Source: Peptococcaceae bacterium (lineage in GTDB: Bacteria > Bacillota > Dehalobacteriia > UBA4068 > UBA4997). From it: 7,403 nt of DNA. Positions within the stretch are counted from its first letter, which is position 1, and each line of letters opens with the position of its first letter. This document shows positions 1-5,573 of the stretch, piece after piece. The stretch lies in contig JAHZFN010000124.1 in assembly GCA_019421315.1 (NCBI GenBank), forward strand, positions 2,627 through 10,029, written 5' to 3'. The notes beneath the pieces are model-generated. The model worked only from the letters and a program-made list of their open reading frames with translations. It had not been told where the DNA came from and did no database searches. Position numbers and translations under genes: made by a program.

Positions 1-1
1 C

Positions 2-154
2 CCAAACTTGCCCCGAAAAATTGACGCTAATTGGTTGACCGAGGCTTTGTCGGAATGTTATAATTGTTATGATTTTAAAGCTAAAAAATCGACAAATTGC
101 CCTGCCGAACAGCGGCAAAATTTCGGCTGCGCCTACTTCAACGAGTACTTTTGA
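2..154 (+). CDS. 3' end of a cysteine-containing protein, left-truncated
   Basis: An open frame runs from the left edge to a TGA at 152-154, 50 codons with no internal stop and no start codon needed, so this is read as the C-terminus of a gene that begins outside the window. The visible residues include NWLTEALSECYNCYDF, then STNCPAEQRQNFGC and a final AYFNEYF. Four cysteines (one pair spaced C-x2-C, then two single ones) suggest a metal or iron-sulfur site or structural disulfides, but this is inference; I do not recognise the family. The next gene starts 87 bases later on the same strand with no obvious terminator between, so the two may be cotranscribed. The main alternative is a chance open frame; codon choice looks like real coding sequence. 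Confidence 0.55.
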   Translation, partial: PNLPRKIDANWLTEALSECYNCYDFKAKKSTNCPAEQRQNFGCAYFNEYF

Positions 155-241
155 GCCAAAGCCGCTGCCTCCGGTTCGCAAAAAAAAGAAAAAAGCATTT
201 TGCCGCACCGAAAAAGCGGTTAATTTCAGGAGATAATTCAT

Positions 242-1051
242 ATGAAATTTACATATATAAACCGAAAGAACAACGGAAAAAATCTTTTGCTCCTTGCAGT
301 TTGCCTGATTGCGGCGTTGTTTGCCGCAGCAGGCTGCCAAAACCAAACGGAGGAAGCCAAACCCGACACAGTGGTTCTGCCCAGAAGTCAAATGGAAAGT
401 GACGAAATGATTCAGTCTCTGCTGGACAGAAACGGCACCCTGATCGGCGAAAGCCCCGTCATCAAGGAGTTGGTCTGCGATATTCTGCCGGGGAAAATCT
501 GCGTGATTTCCTACGACATAACGCTGAACCGCCTGACAATTAAATACGGCTCCACGCCCCAAGAGGAAATTGACAAAGCAAAGGCGGAAAACGACGGAGC
601 GGACGAAACGGAAACCAAGCTGAACCCCGAACAGTTCGCCAAATATTGGGACAAGCAAACCACCGAGGACATCCTTTTTTACAATGCGTCGGCGCTTTTC
701 GCTCTGATACCCAATCTTGATTCCGTTCAATATATGGTGGAAAATTACGGTCAGCCCACTTTCACCATCAGCCGCCAAAACATGGAGGCTTTTTACGGCT
801 ACGCTTTGGCGGATATTGACAGCGTTTCCCTTTGGAAAACCAAAATCACCGAGGTTTTCAATGACGATTTGAAAATTGCGGAATTTTACAAACAGTATCC
901 GCTGAACACAAAAGCCGCCCAACCCGACGATACGGAAGCAGCAGACGGCACAAATGCCGACACAACGCCTGACAACACCGCCGACAGTACATTAGACGAC
1001 ACCCAAACAACGGAACAGCCCCAAGTAATCCTCCCCGACGAGGTGCAGTAA
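242..1051 (+). CDS. Putative lipoprotein with DUF4825-like domain
   Basis: Predicted 269-residue lipoprotein anchored on the outside of the cell membrane; its function is unknown. A basic N-terminus and hydrophobic stretch (about residues 14-30) end in the lipobox A-A-G-C with the lipidated cysteine at C32. Residues about 56-220 resemble DUF4825, a domain found in Bacillota lipoproteins and at the end of some BlaR1-type sensors: there is an IGESPVIKEL segment, then a strand like LTIKYG, then NASALFALIPNLDSV, then a TISRQNMEAFYG segment. The match is from memory of the family pattern, so it is moderately sure. The last 45 residues form a Thr/Asp-rich low-complexity tail, probably disordered. 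The start is supported by AGGAGAT at 229-235, 6 bases before the ATG. A strong terminator follows at 1085-1118, so the transcript ends here. Confidence 0.85.
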   Translation: MKFTYINRKNNGKNLLLLAVCLIAALFAAAGCQNQTEEAKPDTVVLPRSQMESDEMIQSLLDRNGTLIGESPVIKELVCDILPGKICVISYDITLNRLTIKYGSTPQEEIDKAKAENDGADETETKLNPEQFAKYWDKQTTEDILFYNASALFALIPNLDSVQYMVENYGQPTFTISRQNMEAFYGYALADIDSVSLWKTKITEVFNDDLKIAEFYKQYPLNTKAAQPDDTEAADGTNADTTPDNTADSTLDDTQTTEQPQVILPDEVQ

Positions 1052-1084
1052 GGCGGCAGAAAACCGAAAAATCAAGTAAAACCT

Positions 1085-1118
1085 AAGCCGAAATTCTTAT
1101 GGAATTTCGGCTTTTTTT
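1085..1118 (+). terminator. Rho-independent terminator after the lipoprotein gene
   Basis: A perfect 12-bp stem (AAGCCGAAATTC at 1085-1096 pairing with 1102-1113) with a 5-base loop runs directly into a run of seven T at 1112-1118. It lies 34 bases past the stop codon at 1051. This is a textbook intrinsic terminator for the + strand. Confidence 0.93.
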
Positions 1119-1196
1119 GAAACGAGGCAGGCAACCTGCAAGCTAACAAAATCTTCACCTACGCAAAAAAGCCGCAAAGCTATATCAAAAGTCATT

Positions 1197-1242
1197 GAAA
1201 TATGCTAAAATAGAAATATGCTGAAATAGAAATATCAAAATA
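1197..1242 (+). repeat. 16-bp tandem repeat with possible promoter
   Basis: GAAATATGCTAAAATA (1197-1212) is followed by GAAATATGCTGAAATA (1213-1228), one mismatch, and a 14-base decayed copy GAAATATCAAAATA (1229-1242). The first copy holds TGCTAAAAT (1203-1211), which fits an extended -10 element (TG, one base, then TAAAAT), and a TTGAAA at 1195-1200 could serve as a -35 for a -10 in the second copy. The repeat lies 64 bases before the HdrB-like gene and after the preceding terminator, so the operon promoter is expected about here. The repeat itself is certain; the promoter role is inference. Confidence 0.6.
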
Positions 1243-1305
1243 GAACTATTTTTAAAGCAACGCAACAAAAAAATTCGGAATACAACAAACGGAGAGTGTG
1301 CAATT

Positions 1306-2034
1306 ATGTATGATTTGAACTACGAAAGAAACTGCAAAAACTGCGAATATCTGTTTCTGCCCAACCTGCGCTGGGCAACGGACACCCCCGATTATATCCT
1401 GCCCATGCACGACCATCTGACCAAGCGCCTGGGCAAGGTGGGCATGATTCTGCACGGTTGGGACGACACAGAAGAAAGCAAATTTAACCTGCTGAAGGAA
1501 AAATGGGAAGAACTGGACAAACCGGTTTTGATTATCGGCAACGCCCGCTTATATCTGAAAGCCAAGGAAAATTTTCCCAAAGACAAGGTTTGGTCTTACT
1601 GGTATGCTTTGGCGGATTACGGTTTGCCGCCTGCTCCCCACACCCACACCAATCATTTCAAGCCGTCTGTGGTTTTCGACCCTTGGTATTTCAAGGATGA
1701 TAAATACACAAAAATGTATTGCCGCGATATCATGATGATGAGCAATTACGAAGAAGCAGAGGACATACATTTGCAATATCGAGAATGCACCGACGAAAAA
1801 ACCTACAAAGAAACCTTTGCGGCGGAGGCCGGGGATTTGAAAAAGCCCATCATAACCTACTGCAACAACTGCCGAGATTATTTGGCGGGTCTGGGCATAC
1901 CCGTCATTCATATGCTGGATTTAATCTTCAGCCATACGGATGAAAAAACGCAAAATCACCCCGTTTTTACCGCTGAGGAAAAGTCAGAAAATATCGCTAA
2001 GCTGCAAAAGCTCCTTGCCGAAGCGGATAAATAA
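1306..2034 (+). CDS. HdrB-like cysteine-rich (CCG) domain protein, degenerate
   Basis: A 242-residue soluble protein whose layout follows the heterodisulfide-reductase subunit B / CCG-domain fold, whose usual members bind an unusual iron-sulfur cluster and move electrons to disulfides. The C-terminal half of the second repeat is well kept: YCNNC (C186, C189), then GIPVIHMLDLIF. Elsewhere the cluster cysteines appear lost: the usual D-P-C is DPW (125-127), the first repeat has IGNARLYL where a Cys pair is normal, and the CCG position shows only a single Cys (C161). Other cysteines are C10 and C13 (C-x2-C) and C139. It may therefore bind a simpler cluster, zinc or none. Start supported by GGAGAG at 1291-1296, 9 bases from ATG. 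Only 18 bases separate it from the methyltransferase, so they form an operon and probably act together. The family call is inferred from motif layout; no role is proven. Confidence 0.8.
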   Translation: MYDLNYERNCKNCEYLFLPNLRWATDTPDYILPMHDHLTKRLGKVGMILHGWDDTEESKFNLLKEKWEELDKPVLIIGNARLYLKAKENFPKDKVWSYWYALADYGLPPAPHTHTNHFKPSVVFDPWYFKDDKYTKMYCRDIMMMSNYEEAEDIHLQYRECTDEKTYKETFAAEAGDLKKPIITYCNNCRDYLAGLGIPVIHMLDLIFSHTDEKTQNHPVFTAEEKSENIAKLQKLLAEADK

Positions 2035-2052
2035 TTTTTTGAGGAACAAACC

Positions 2053-2796
2053 ATGATAAGCACAGCAGAACGGCAAATCAACGAACTGAACGCCTTGTAT
2101 GAGGACAAAAGCTTTGCGGGCTTTGTTGAGGATACACTGCGCCCCGGCGGCTTGGAACTGACAGAAGAAATGATAGAAAAATGCCATCTTCCCCAAACTG
2201 CCGCCGTTTTGGATATTGGCTGCGGCTACGGCAAAACCGTCAAATATCTGCGTGACCAATGGGGTCTGCAAGCCTGCGGCGTTGACATTGCAGAAAAGAT
2301 GATTCAAGGCGGGCTTGCCGTGGACAGCACCCTGAATTTGACTGCGGCGGCGGCAGACAAACTGCCCTTTGCCGACCAAACCTTTGATGCGGTAACGGCG
2401 GAATGTGTGTTCTGCCTTCTGCCCGACAAAGCGGCGGCTCTGCGGGAAATTCACCGTGTGCTGAAGCCCTGCGGCAAATTCATCGTCAGCGATTTATATC
2501 TGCAAAAACCGTCCGCCGAAAAAATCAGCCTCAATGCCGTAACCTGCCTGCAAAACCTGATGACTGAGCAGGAAATTACAGCAATCACCGAAAAGGGCGG
2601 CTTTGTCAAAACAAACTTTGAGGACAGGCGCAGTGATTATCTGGGTTTTCTGGCGGAAATGATTTTTCAGTTCGACACCGTGGAAGGCTTCTGGCAGTGG
2701 ATTTTCGGCGGCAGCTGCGCAAGCTCCTGTTCGGCAGCAGACAAACTGAAAAAACAAAAAATCAGCTATTACGCCGCCATCTGGCAGAAAAAATAA
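2053..2796 (+). CDS. Class I SAM-dependent methyltransferase, DVU_1556/TrsM-like
   Basis: A 247-residue cytosolic methyltransferase that should transfer a methyl group from S-adenosylmethionine to an unknown acceptor. Motif I is VLDIGCGYG (52-60), the acidic SAM-ribose residue is D78 in GVDIAE, followed by KLPFADQTFDAV, AECVFCLLPD (C118, C121) and the post-motif helix IHRVLKPCGKF. The N-terminal LRPGGLELTEEMI segment and the AEC motif resemble the family annotated DVU_1556/TrsM, usually found beside radical SAM and C-GCAxxG-C-C proteins; this assignment is from memory and moderate. It carries nine cysteines (44, 57, 75, 118, 121, 140, 165, 222, 226), including SCASSC near the C-terminus, many for a methyltransferase of this size. 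Start supported by GAGGAA at 2041-2046. It is the second gene of an operon with the HdrB-like protein and is closed by the terminator at 2826-2858. Methylation of a thiol, metalloid or metabolite are all possible. Confidence 0.88.
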   Translation: MISTAERQINELNALYEDKSFAGFVEDTLRPGGLELTEEMIEKCHLPQTAAVLDIGCGYGKTVKYLRDQWGLQACGVDIAEKMIQGGLAVDSTLNLTAAAADKLPFADQTFDAVTAECVFCLLPDKAAALREIHRVLKPCGKFIVSDLYLQKPSAEKISLNAVTCLQNLMTEQEITAITEKGGFVKTNFEDRRSDYLGFLAEMIFQFDTVEGFWQWIFGGSCASSCSAADKLKKQKISYYAAIWQKK

Positions 2797-2825
2797 TAAA
2801 AATAACAATTTCAACACAACAAAAA

Positions 2826-2858
2826 AAAAGCGTTACTGTGAGAAACAGTAACGCTTTT
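2826..2858. terminator. Bidirectional terminator between convergent genes
   Basis: A perfect 14-bp stem (AAAAGCGTTACTGT at 2826-2839 pairing with 2845-2858) with loop GAGAA. On the + strand it ends in TTTT after the methyltransferase gene; on the minus strand it is followed by a long T run (complement of the A run 2820-2829) after the patatin gene. It sits between two converging stop codons (2796 and 2885). Confidence 0.93.
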
Positions 2859-2884
2859 AAATTTAAGTTTGATTGTCAGCAGAA

Positions 2885-3796
2885 TTACGCCTTTTCCTGC
2901 AAAGCAACCGCCTGCAAACGGGCGGGGCAGGGCAAGTTTCGGTCTTCGTACCAATTTTCTATAACCCGCAGAACTTCGGGCATTTTTTCTTCGATGGCGG
3001 ATTTTCCCGCTTCATAGCAAACGTCAGCTTTGTTCAATGCCAATGCCGCAACATATTTTTCAAAAGGCTTGATGACAACGTCCGCCTGCTCGGCTCGGCG
3101 GCCGTTGCTGATCATAATATCCATAAAACGCTGGGCAATTTCCACAACGTTCTTCGGGCGGGAATACTCCCTGTAATCCAAATCTATGGCGATTACAATG
3201 TCTGCCCCCATATCCCGCACCACATCGTCGGGGCAGTTATCCACTGTGCCGCCGTCGGAAAGCAAAAGTCCGTCGTGTTCCACCGGCGAAAAAGCAACAG
3301 GCAAAGCGGAAGACGCCTGAATTGCCAAAGCCAAAGAGCCTGAATCGTGGATATAGGGCTTCCAGTTGATTAAATCAGTGCTGACAATTTTCAGAGGAAC
3401 AGGCAGCTCCTCAAAGGTTTTTTTGCCGATCAAATCAACGAACACTCGAGCATATTTGGCACCGCTGACCACGCCGCCGTGGCCGCCGATGGGAAAAAGC
3501 CGCCGCATATTCATACCCAGCATTTTTTCGCTGACTTCCCTGCCGTAACAGCCTGCGGCGCACATGGCGCCGACGCCGCTGCCGATGGAGGTGCCGCTGA
3601 CCATATCAGGTTCTATTCCGTATTCTTTGAATTTTTCCAAAACCGCCAAATGGGCAAAGCCGCGGATACCGCCGCCGCCGAAAGCAATACCGATTTTCGG
3701 GTGTTGTTGTTCGCCGCCGGCTGTAATTTCATTGTTTTCCGTTTTAATTTCTGCTTTATTCTCGTTTATAATTTCTGTAATTTGGTTTTCTGTCAT
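2885..3796 (-). CDS. Patatin-like phospholipase family protein
   Basis: A 303-residue serine hydrolase of the bacterial patatin-like (RssA/YchK type) family, expected to cleave acyl ester bonds of lipids with a Ser-Asp dyad. Visible in order: a charged, Glu/Asn-rich N-terminal extension (1-33); the oxyanion-hole glycine loop FGGGGIRG (39-46); the nucleophile elbow SGTSIG with S70; TFEELPVPL; and the catalytic SDGGTVDN with D181. A C-terminal region (about 210-303) lacks recognised motifs. There is no signal peptide or membrane segment, so it is probably cytosolic or peripheral. The start is supported by GGAAAGG on the minus strand, 7 bases before the ATG. It lies 141 bases downstream of dapF on the same strand, so it may have its own promoter; the terminator at 2826-2858 ends it. 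Substrate is unknown. Confidence 0.93.
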   Translation of the reverse strand: MTENQITEIINENKAEIKTENNEITAGGEQQHPKIGIAFGGGGIRGFAHLAVLEKFKEYGIEPDMVSGTSIGSGVGAMCAAGCYGREVSEKMLGMNMRRLFPIGGHGGVVSGAKYARVFVDLIGKKTFEELPVPLKIVSTDLINWKPYIHDSGSLALAIQASSALPVAFSPVEHDGLLLSDGGTVDNCPDDVVRDMGADIVIAIDLDYREYSRPKNVVEIAQRFMDIMISNGRRAEQADVVIKPFEKYVAALALNKADVCYEAGKSAIEEKMPEVLRVIENWYEDRNLPCPARLQAVALQEKA

Positions 3797-3826
3797 CTTT
3801 GTACCTTTCCGTCTTGCATTTTCTTA

Positions 3827-3832
3827 ATTATA
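3827..3832 (-). promoter_or_regulatory. Candidate -10 element upstream of patatin gene
   Basis: The minus strand reads TATAAT here, 31 bases before the patatin start, in the 141-base gap after dapF. No good -35 hexamer lies at the usual distance, so this is a weak call. The same gap holds a 6-bp hairpin (CTTTTG/CAAAAG, 3872-3889) without a T run, which is not a convincing terminator for dapF. Confidence 0.3.
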
Positions 3833-3937
3833 ATATTTTATCGGCTGTCCGTACCGCAAAACGCCGAAACTCTTTTGGGAAAACAAAAGGCTTGCAAGCT
3901 ACAATTTATAATCCAAATTTTTCAACTGCACCGCCGC

Positions 3938-4771
3938 TCAGACCTTGACTTCGCCTTCAAAAGCAACCGCAACGGGACCCGTCATGAAAACGTGTTCTCC
4001 CTCTTTATATTCAATGTGCAGTGTGCCGCCCAAAAGCTTAACGTCAACCCAATCTCGGCATCTGCCCGTCAAAACGGAAGCCACCGCCGTGGCGCAGGCG
4101 CCCGTGCCGCACGCCATGGTTTCGCCGCAGCCCCTTTCAAAAACCCGCATATTAACATGGTGTTCGTCAATCACCTGCACAAACTCCGTGTTGGTTTTGG
4201 CGGGGAAATAGCTGTGTTTTTCAAAATGACAGCCGATTTCGTTGACAGGGAAATCCGCCGTCGGTGTATCGATGAAAACAACGCAATGGGGGTTGCCCAT
4301 GGAAACAGCGGAAAACATATAGTCTTTTTCCAAAACCTCGATCGGCTGCTCCAAAACTCTTTCTTCGTTGATGACACAGGGAATTTCCGCACCTTGCAGT
4401 CTGGGCATTCCCATATCCACCCGAACCAGCATTTCCTCCGTCGTGTTTTTCACAACAACGGGGCGGATAATGCCCGCTTTGGTAATAACTTTCATTTCAT
4501 TTTTGTCGGTTATGCCTTCGTTTTGAGCAAAAATCGCCGCACAGCGGATGCCGTTGCCGCACATTTCCGCCTCGCTGCCGTCGCTGTTATAAATCTGCAT
4601 TTCAAAATCGCCGTCTTCGGCAGGCAGCAGAATAATCAGACCGTCGGCGCCGATGGCAAAATGCCTGTGGCAAAGCCGCAGCGCCAAACCGTTCAAATCA
4701 GCGGGGACCTCTTTGAAGCCGTTCACCATGATAAAATCGTTGCCTGCACCGTGCATTTTGGTAAATTTCAT
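3938..4771 (-). CDS. dapF: Diaminopimelate epimerase
   Basis: A 277-residue cytosolic enzyme that interconverts LL- and meso-diaminopimelate, the last step before meso-DAP is used for peptidoglycan cross-bridges or decarboxylated to lysine. It needs no cofactor and uses two cysteines as acid/base; both are present: C71 in MCGNGIRC and C221 in MACGTGAC. Also visible are the N-terminal KMHGAGNDF signature (5-13), YNSDGSEAEMCGNG (61-74), MGNPHCVVF (158-166) and ERGCGETMACGTGA (212-225). The length is normal for the family and the gene looks intact. The start has a modest GGGTGA site on the minus strand 6 bases upstream. A GC-rich inverted repeat sits just before that site in the leader (4784-4823). 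It lies 132 bases downstream of the XRE regulator on the same strand and 141 bases upstream of the patatin gene. Confidence 0.97.
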   Translation of the reverse strand: MKFTKMHGAGNDFIMVNGFKEVPADLNGLALRLCHRHFAIGADGLIILLPAEDGDFEMQIYNSDGSEAEMCGNGIRCAAIFAQNEGITDKNEMKVITKAGIIRPVVVKNTTEEMLVRVDMGMPRLQGAEIPCVINEERVLEQPIEVLEKDYMFSAVSMGNPHCVVFIDTPTADFPVNEIGCHFEKHSYFPAKTNTEFVQVIDEHHVNMRVFERGCGETMACGTGACATAVASVLTGRCRDWVDVKLLGGTLHIEYKEGEHVFMTGPVAVAFEGEVKV

Positions 4772-4783
4772 ATTTGCTCACCC

Positions 4784-4823
4784 AAGCCGCCTTCCCGTTT
4801 CGCCCTGCGTTCAGCGGCGGCTT
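4784..4823 (-). promoter_or_regulatory. Inverted repeat in the dapF leader
   Basis: On the minus strand AAGCCGCC (4823-4816) pairs perfectly with GGCGGCTT (4791-4784) across a 24-base gap. The right arm ends 12 bases before the dapF ATG and abuts the GGGTGA ribosome site, so a folded leader could affect translation. It is too small for a lysine riboswitch. On the + strand the same element is followed by TTTTT and would resemble a terminator, but no + strand gene precedes it. Confidence 0.4.
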
Positions 4824-4850
4824 TTTCCTTTCGGTTAAATTTATCTCTTT

Positions 4851-4885
4851 TTATATCATATCTATTTATATCTTATTATATCTTA
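4851..4885. repeat. AT-rich TTATATC repeats upstream of dapF
   Basis: TTATATC occurs at 4851-4857, 4866-4872 and 4876-4882 (GATATAA on the minus strand). The block is almost pure A/T and holds several -10-like hexamers for the minus strand, e.g. TATAAT at 4880-4875, but no matching -35. It is a plausible dapF promoter zone; which hexamer is used cannot be told. Confidence 0.4.
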
Positions 4886-4903
4886 GAAAAAATTTTTTTA
4901 GTT

Positions 4904-5179
4904 TTATTTGGTTTTCCGCAGATTTCTACCGTTGATTTCGGCGAAAACATCATCGCCGAAAAAATCTGCCAGCGTTATGCCGAAGCCCCCGCAGATTTTG
5001 TTTAAGGTGCTGACACCGGGGTTCAGGCTGGCGCCGTTCAGAATATTTTTGATGGTGGTGAGCGGAACACCTGATTTTATCGCCAGCTGGCTGATGCCCA
5101 GGTCATTCTTTTGGCAAAGCCCCAGCAGCCGATACATAACAGCCATATGCAGGTCTGTTGTTTTTGGCAGCCTTTCCAT
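4904..5179 (-). CDS. XRE/Cro-type helix-turn-helix regulator
   Basis: A 91-residue DNA-binding protein consisting almost only of one Cro/C1-type HTH domain. The domain spans about residues 12-75: MAVMYRLLGLCQKN (helix 1), then GISQLAIKSGVPLTTIKNIL (28-47, the HTH pair), then STLNKICGGFGITLADFF, the usual last helices of the fold. A short basic tail (NLRKTK) follows, with no sensor domain. It is expected to bind DNA as a dimer. The start at 5179 has only a weak ribosome site; internal ATGs at codons 12 and 15 would cut into helix 1, so the first ATG is preferred. Two candidate promoters and a duplicated TATTAACAAA motif upstream suggest autoregulation, and dapF lies 132 bases downstream as a possible target; both are inference. 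Confidence 0.88.
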   Translation of the reverse strand: MERLPKTTDLHMAVMYRLLGLCQKNDLGISQLAIKSGVPLTTIKNILNGASLNPGVSTLNKICGGFGITLADFFGDDVFAEINGRNLRKTK

Positions 5180-5268
5180 ACTTATTACCGTTATCGCCTT
5201 TCTTTATCGTATTCGAATATAGTATTGAGATTTTTCGGCTTTGCCGTTTTGCTTTTCAAGAGCATTAT

Positions 5269-5298
5269 ATTATATTTATATAAAATCAATATTAACAA
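5269..5298 (-). promoter_or_regulatory. Candidate promoter of the XRE gene (proximal)
   Basis: Minus strand TTGTTA (5298-5293), an 18-base spacer, and TATAAT (5274-5269). The start of transcription would fall near 5262, leaving a leader of about 80 bases before the ATG at 5179. The -35 matches 4 of 6 consensus bases. Confidence 0.5.
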
Positions 5299-5358
5299 AT
5301 ACTCTGCAAAAAACAAAGGACAGCAAGCCTGATTTTTTTATTAAAAATTATTAACAAA
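5290..5358. repeat. Duplicated TATTAACAAA motif upstream of XRE gene
   Basis: The 10-mer TATTAACAAA occurs exactly at 5290-5299 and 5349-5358, 59 bases apart in the same orientation, each preceded by similar A/T-rich sequence (TAAAATCAA and TAAAAATTA). One copy overlaps the -35 of the proximal promoter. This is a candidate operator pair for the adjacent regulator; AT-rich chance similarity is the alternative. Confidence 0.4.
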
Positions 5359-5380
5359 CTATATAAAGTCCGTTTCTCTA

Positions 5381-5409
5381 ATTATAAAAAAACTGACGGC
5401 GGATGTCAA
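5381..5409 (-). promoter_or_regulatory. Full consensus sigma-A promoter
   Basis: The minus strand reads TTGACA (5409-5404), exactly 17 bases, then TATAAT (5386-5381): 12 of 12 consensus bases at ideal spacing. Transcription would start near 5374 and run leftward toward the XRE gene, whose ATG is about 195 bases away. Such a long leader could contain a small RNA or a regulatory leader; no known riboswitch or tRNA pattern is visible in it. Confidence 0.8.
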
Positions 5410-5546
5410 CCAAAATCGGCGTAGCGGCAAAATAACATCAATTTTCCCCAAACGGCATTGTTGCCAAGCGGGTTATCGGGATTGATAAGCTCAAACCGTC
5501 GGCGCAGATTGCCGCAAGCCTTCACAAATTATCTTAAATTATTATT
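5410..5546. other. Gap downstream of spoIID
   Basis: Together with 5180-5409 this makes a 367-base region without a gene. I see no clear intrinsic terminator for spoIID here and no RNA gene. It does hold ATTGATAAGCTCAAA (5481-5495), an inverted copy (14 of 15) of the repeat at the spoIID 3' end, which could pair with it over a loop of about 50-60 bases. Confidence 0.5.
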
Positions 5547-5573
5547 TCAGCTTATCAATTTCAGCTTATCAAT
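5545..5573. repeat. 14-bp tandem duplication across the spoIID stop codon
   Basis: TTTCAGCTTATCAAT occurs at 5545-5559 and again at 5559-5573, a tandem repeat with a 14-base period covering the last codons of spoIID. Because 14 is not a multiple of three, the second copy is read in another frame and creates the terminal residues after IDKLK. Confidence 0.85.

Noticed and set aside
1127..1139. GCAGG-CAA-CCTGC mini-hairpin after the lipoprotein terminator
   Set aside because: Five base pairs with no T run and no conserved context visible; likely chance.
3238..3246. DnaA-box-like TTATCCACT
   Set aside because: A single imperfect copy inside the patatin coding sequence, with no cluster of boxes; not an origin.
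3872..3889. CTTTTG/CAAAAG hairpin after dapF as a terminator
   Set aside because: Short A/T-rich stem and no following T run on the minus strand.
3479..5005. A 508-codon open frame on the + strand
   Set aside because: It runs antisense through the patatin and dapF genes, both firmly identified by catalytic motifs; its His/Phe/Asn-rich translation is the shadow of GC-biased codons on the other strand.
5236..5255. CGGC-TTT-GCCG followed by TTTTGC as a terminator
   Set aside because: Only a 4-bp stem with a 3-base loop and an interrupted T run, and it lies in the leader of the XRE gene.
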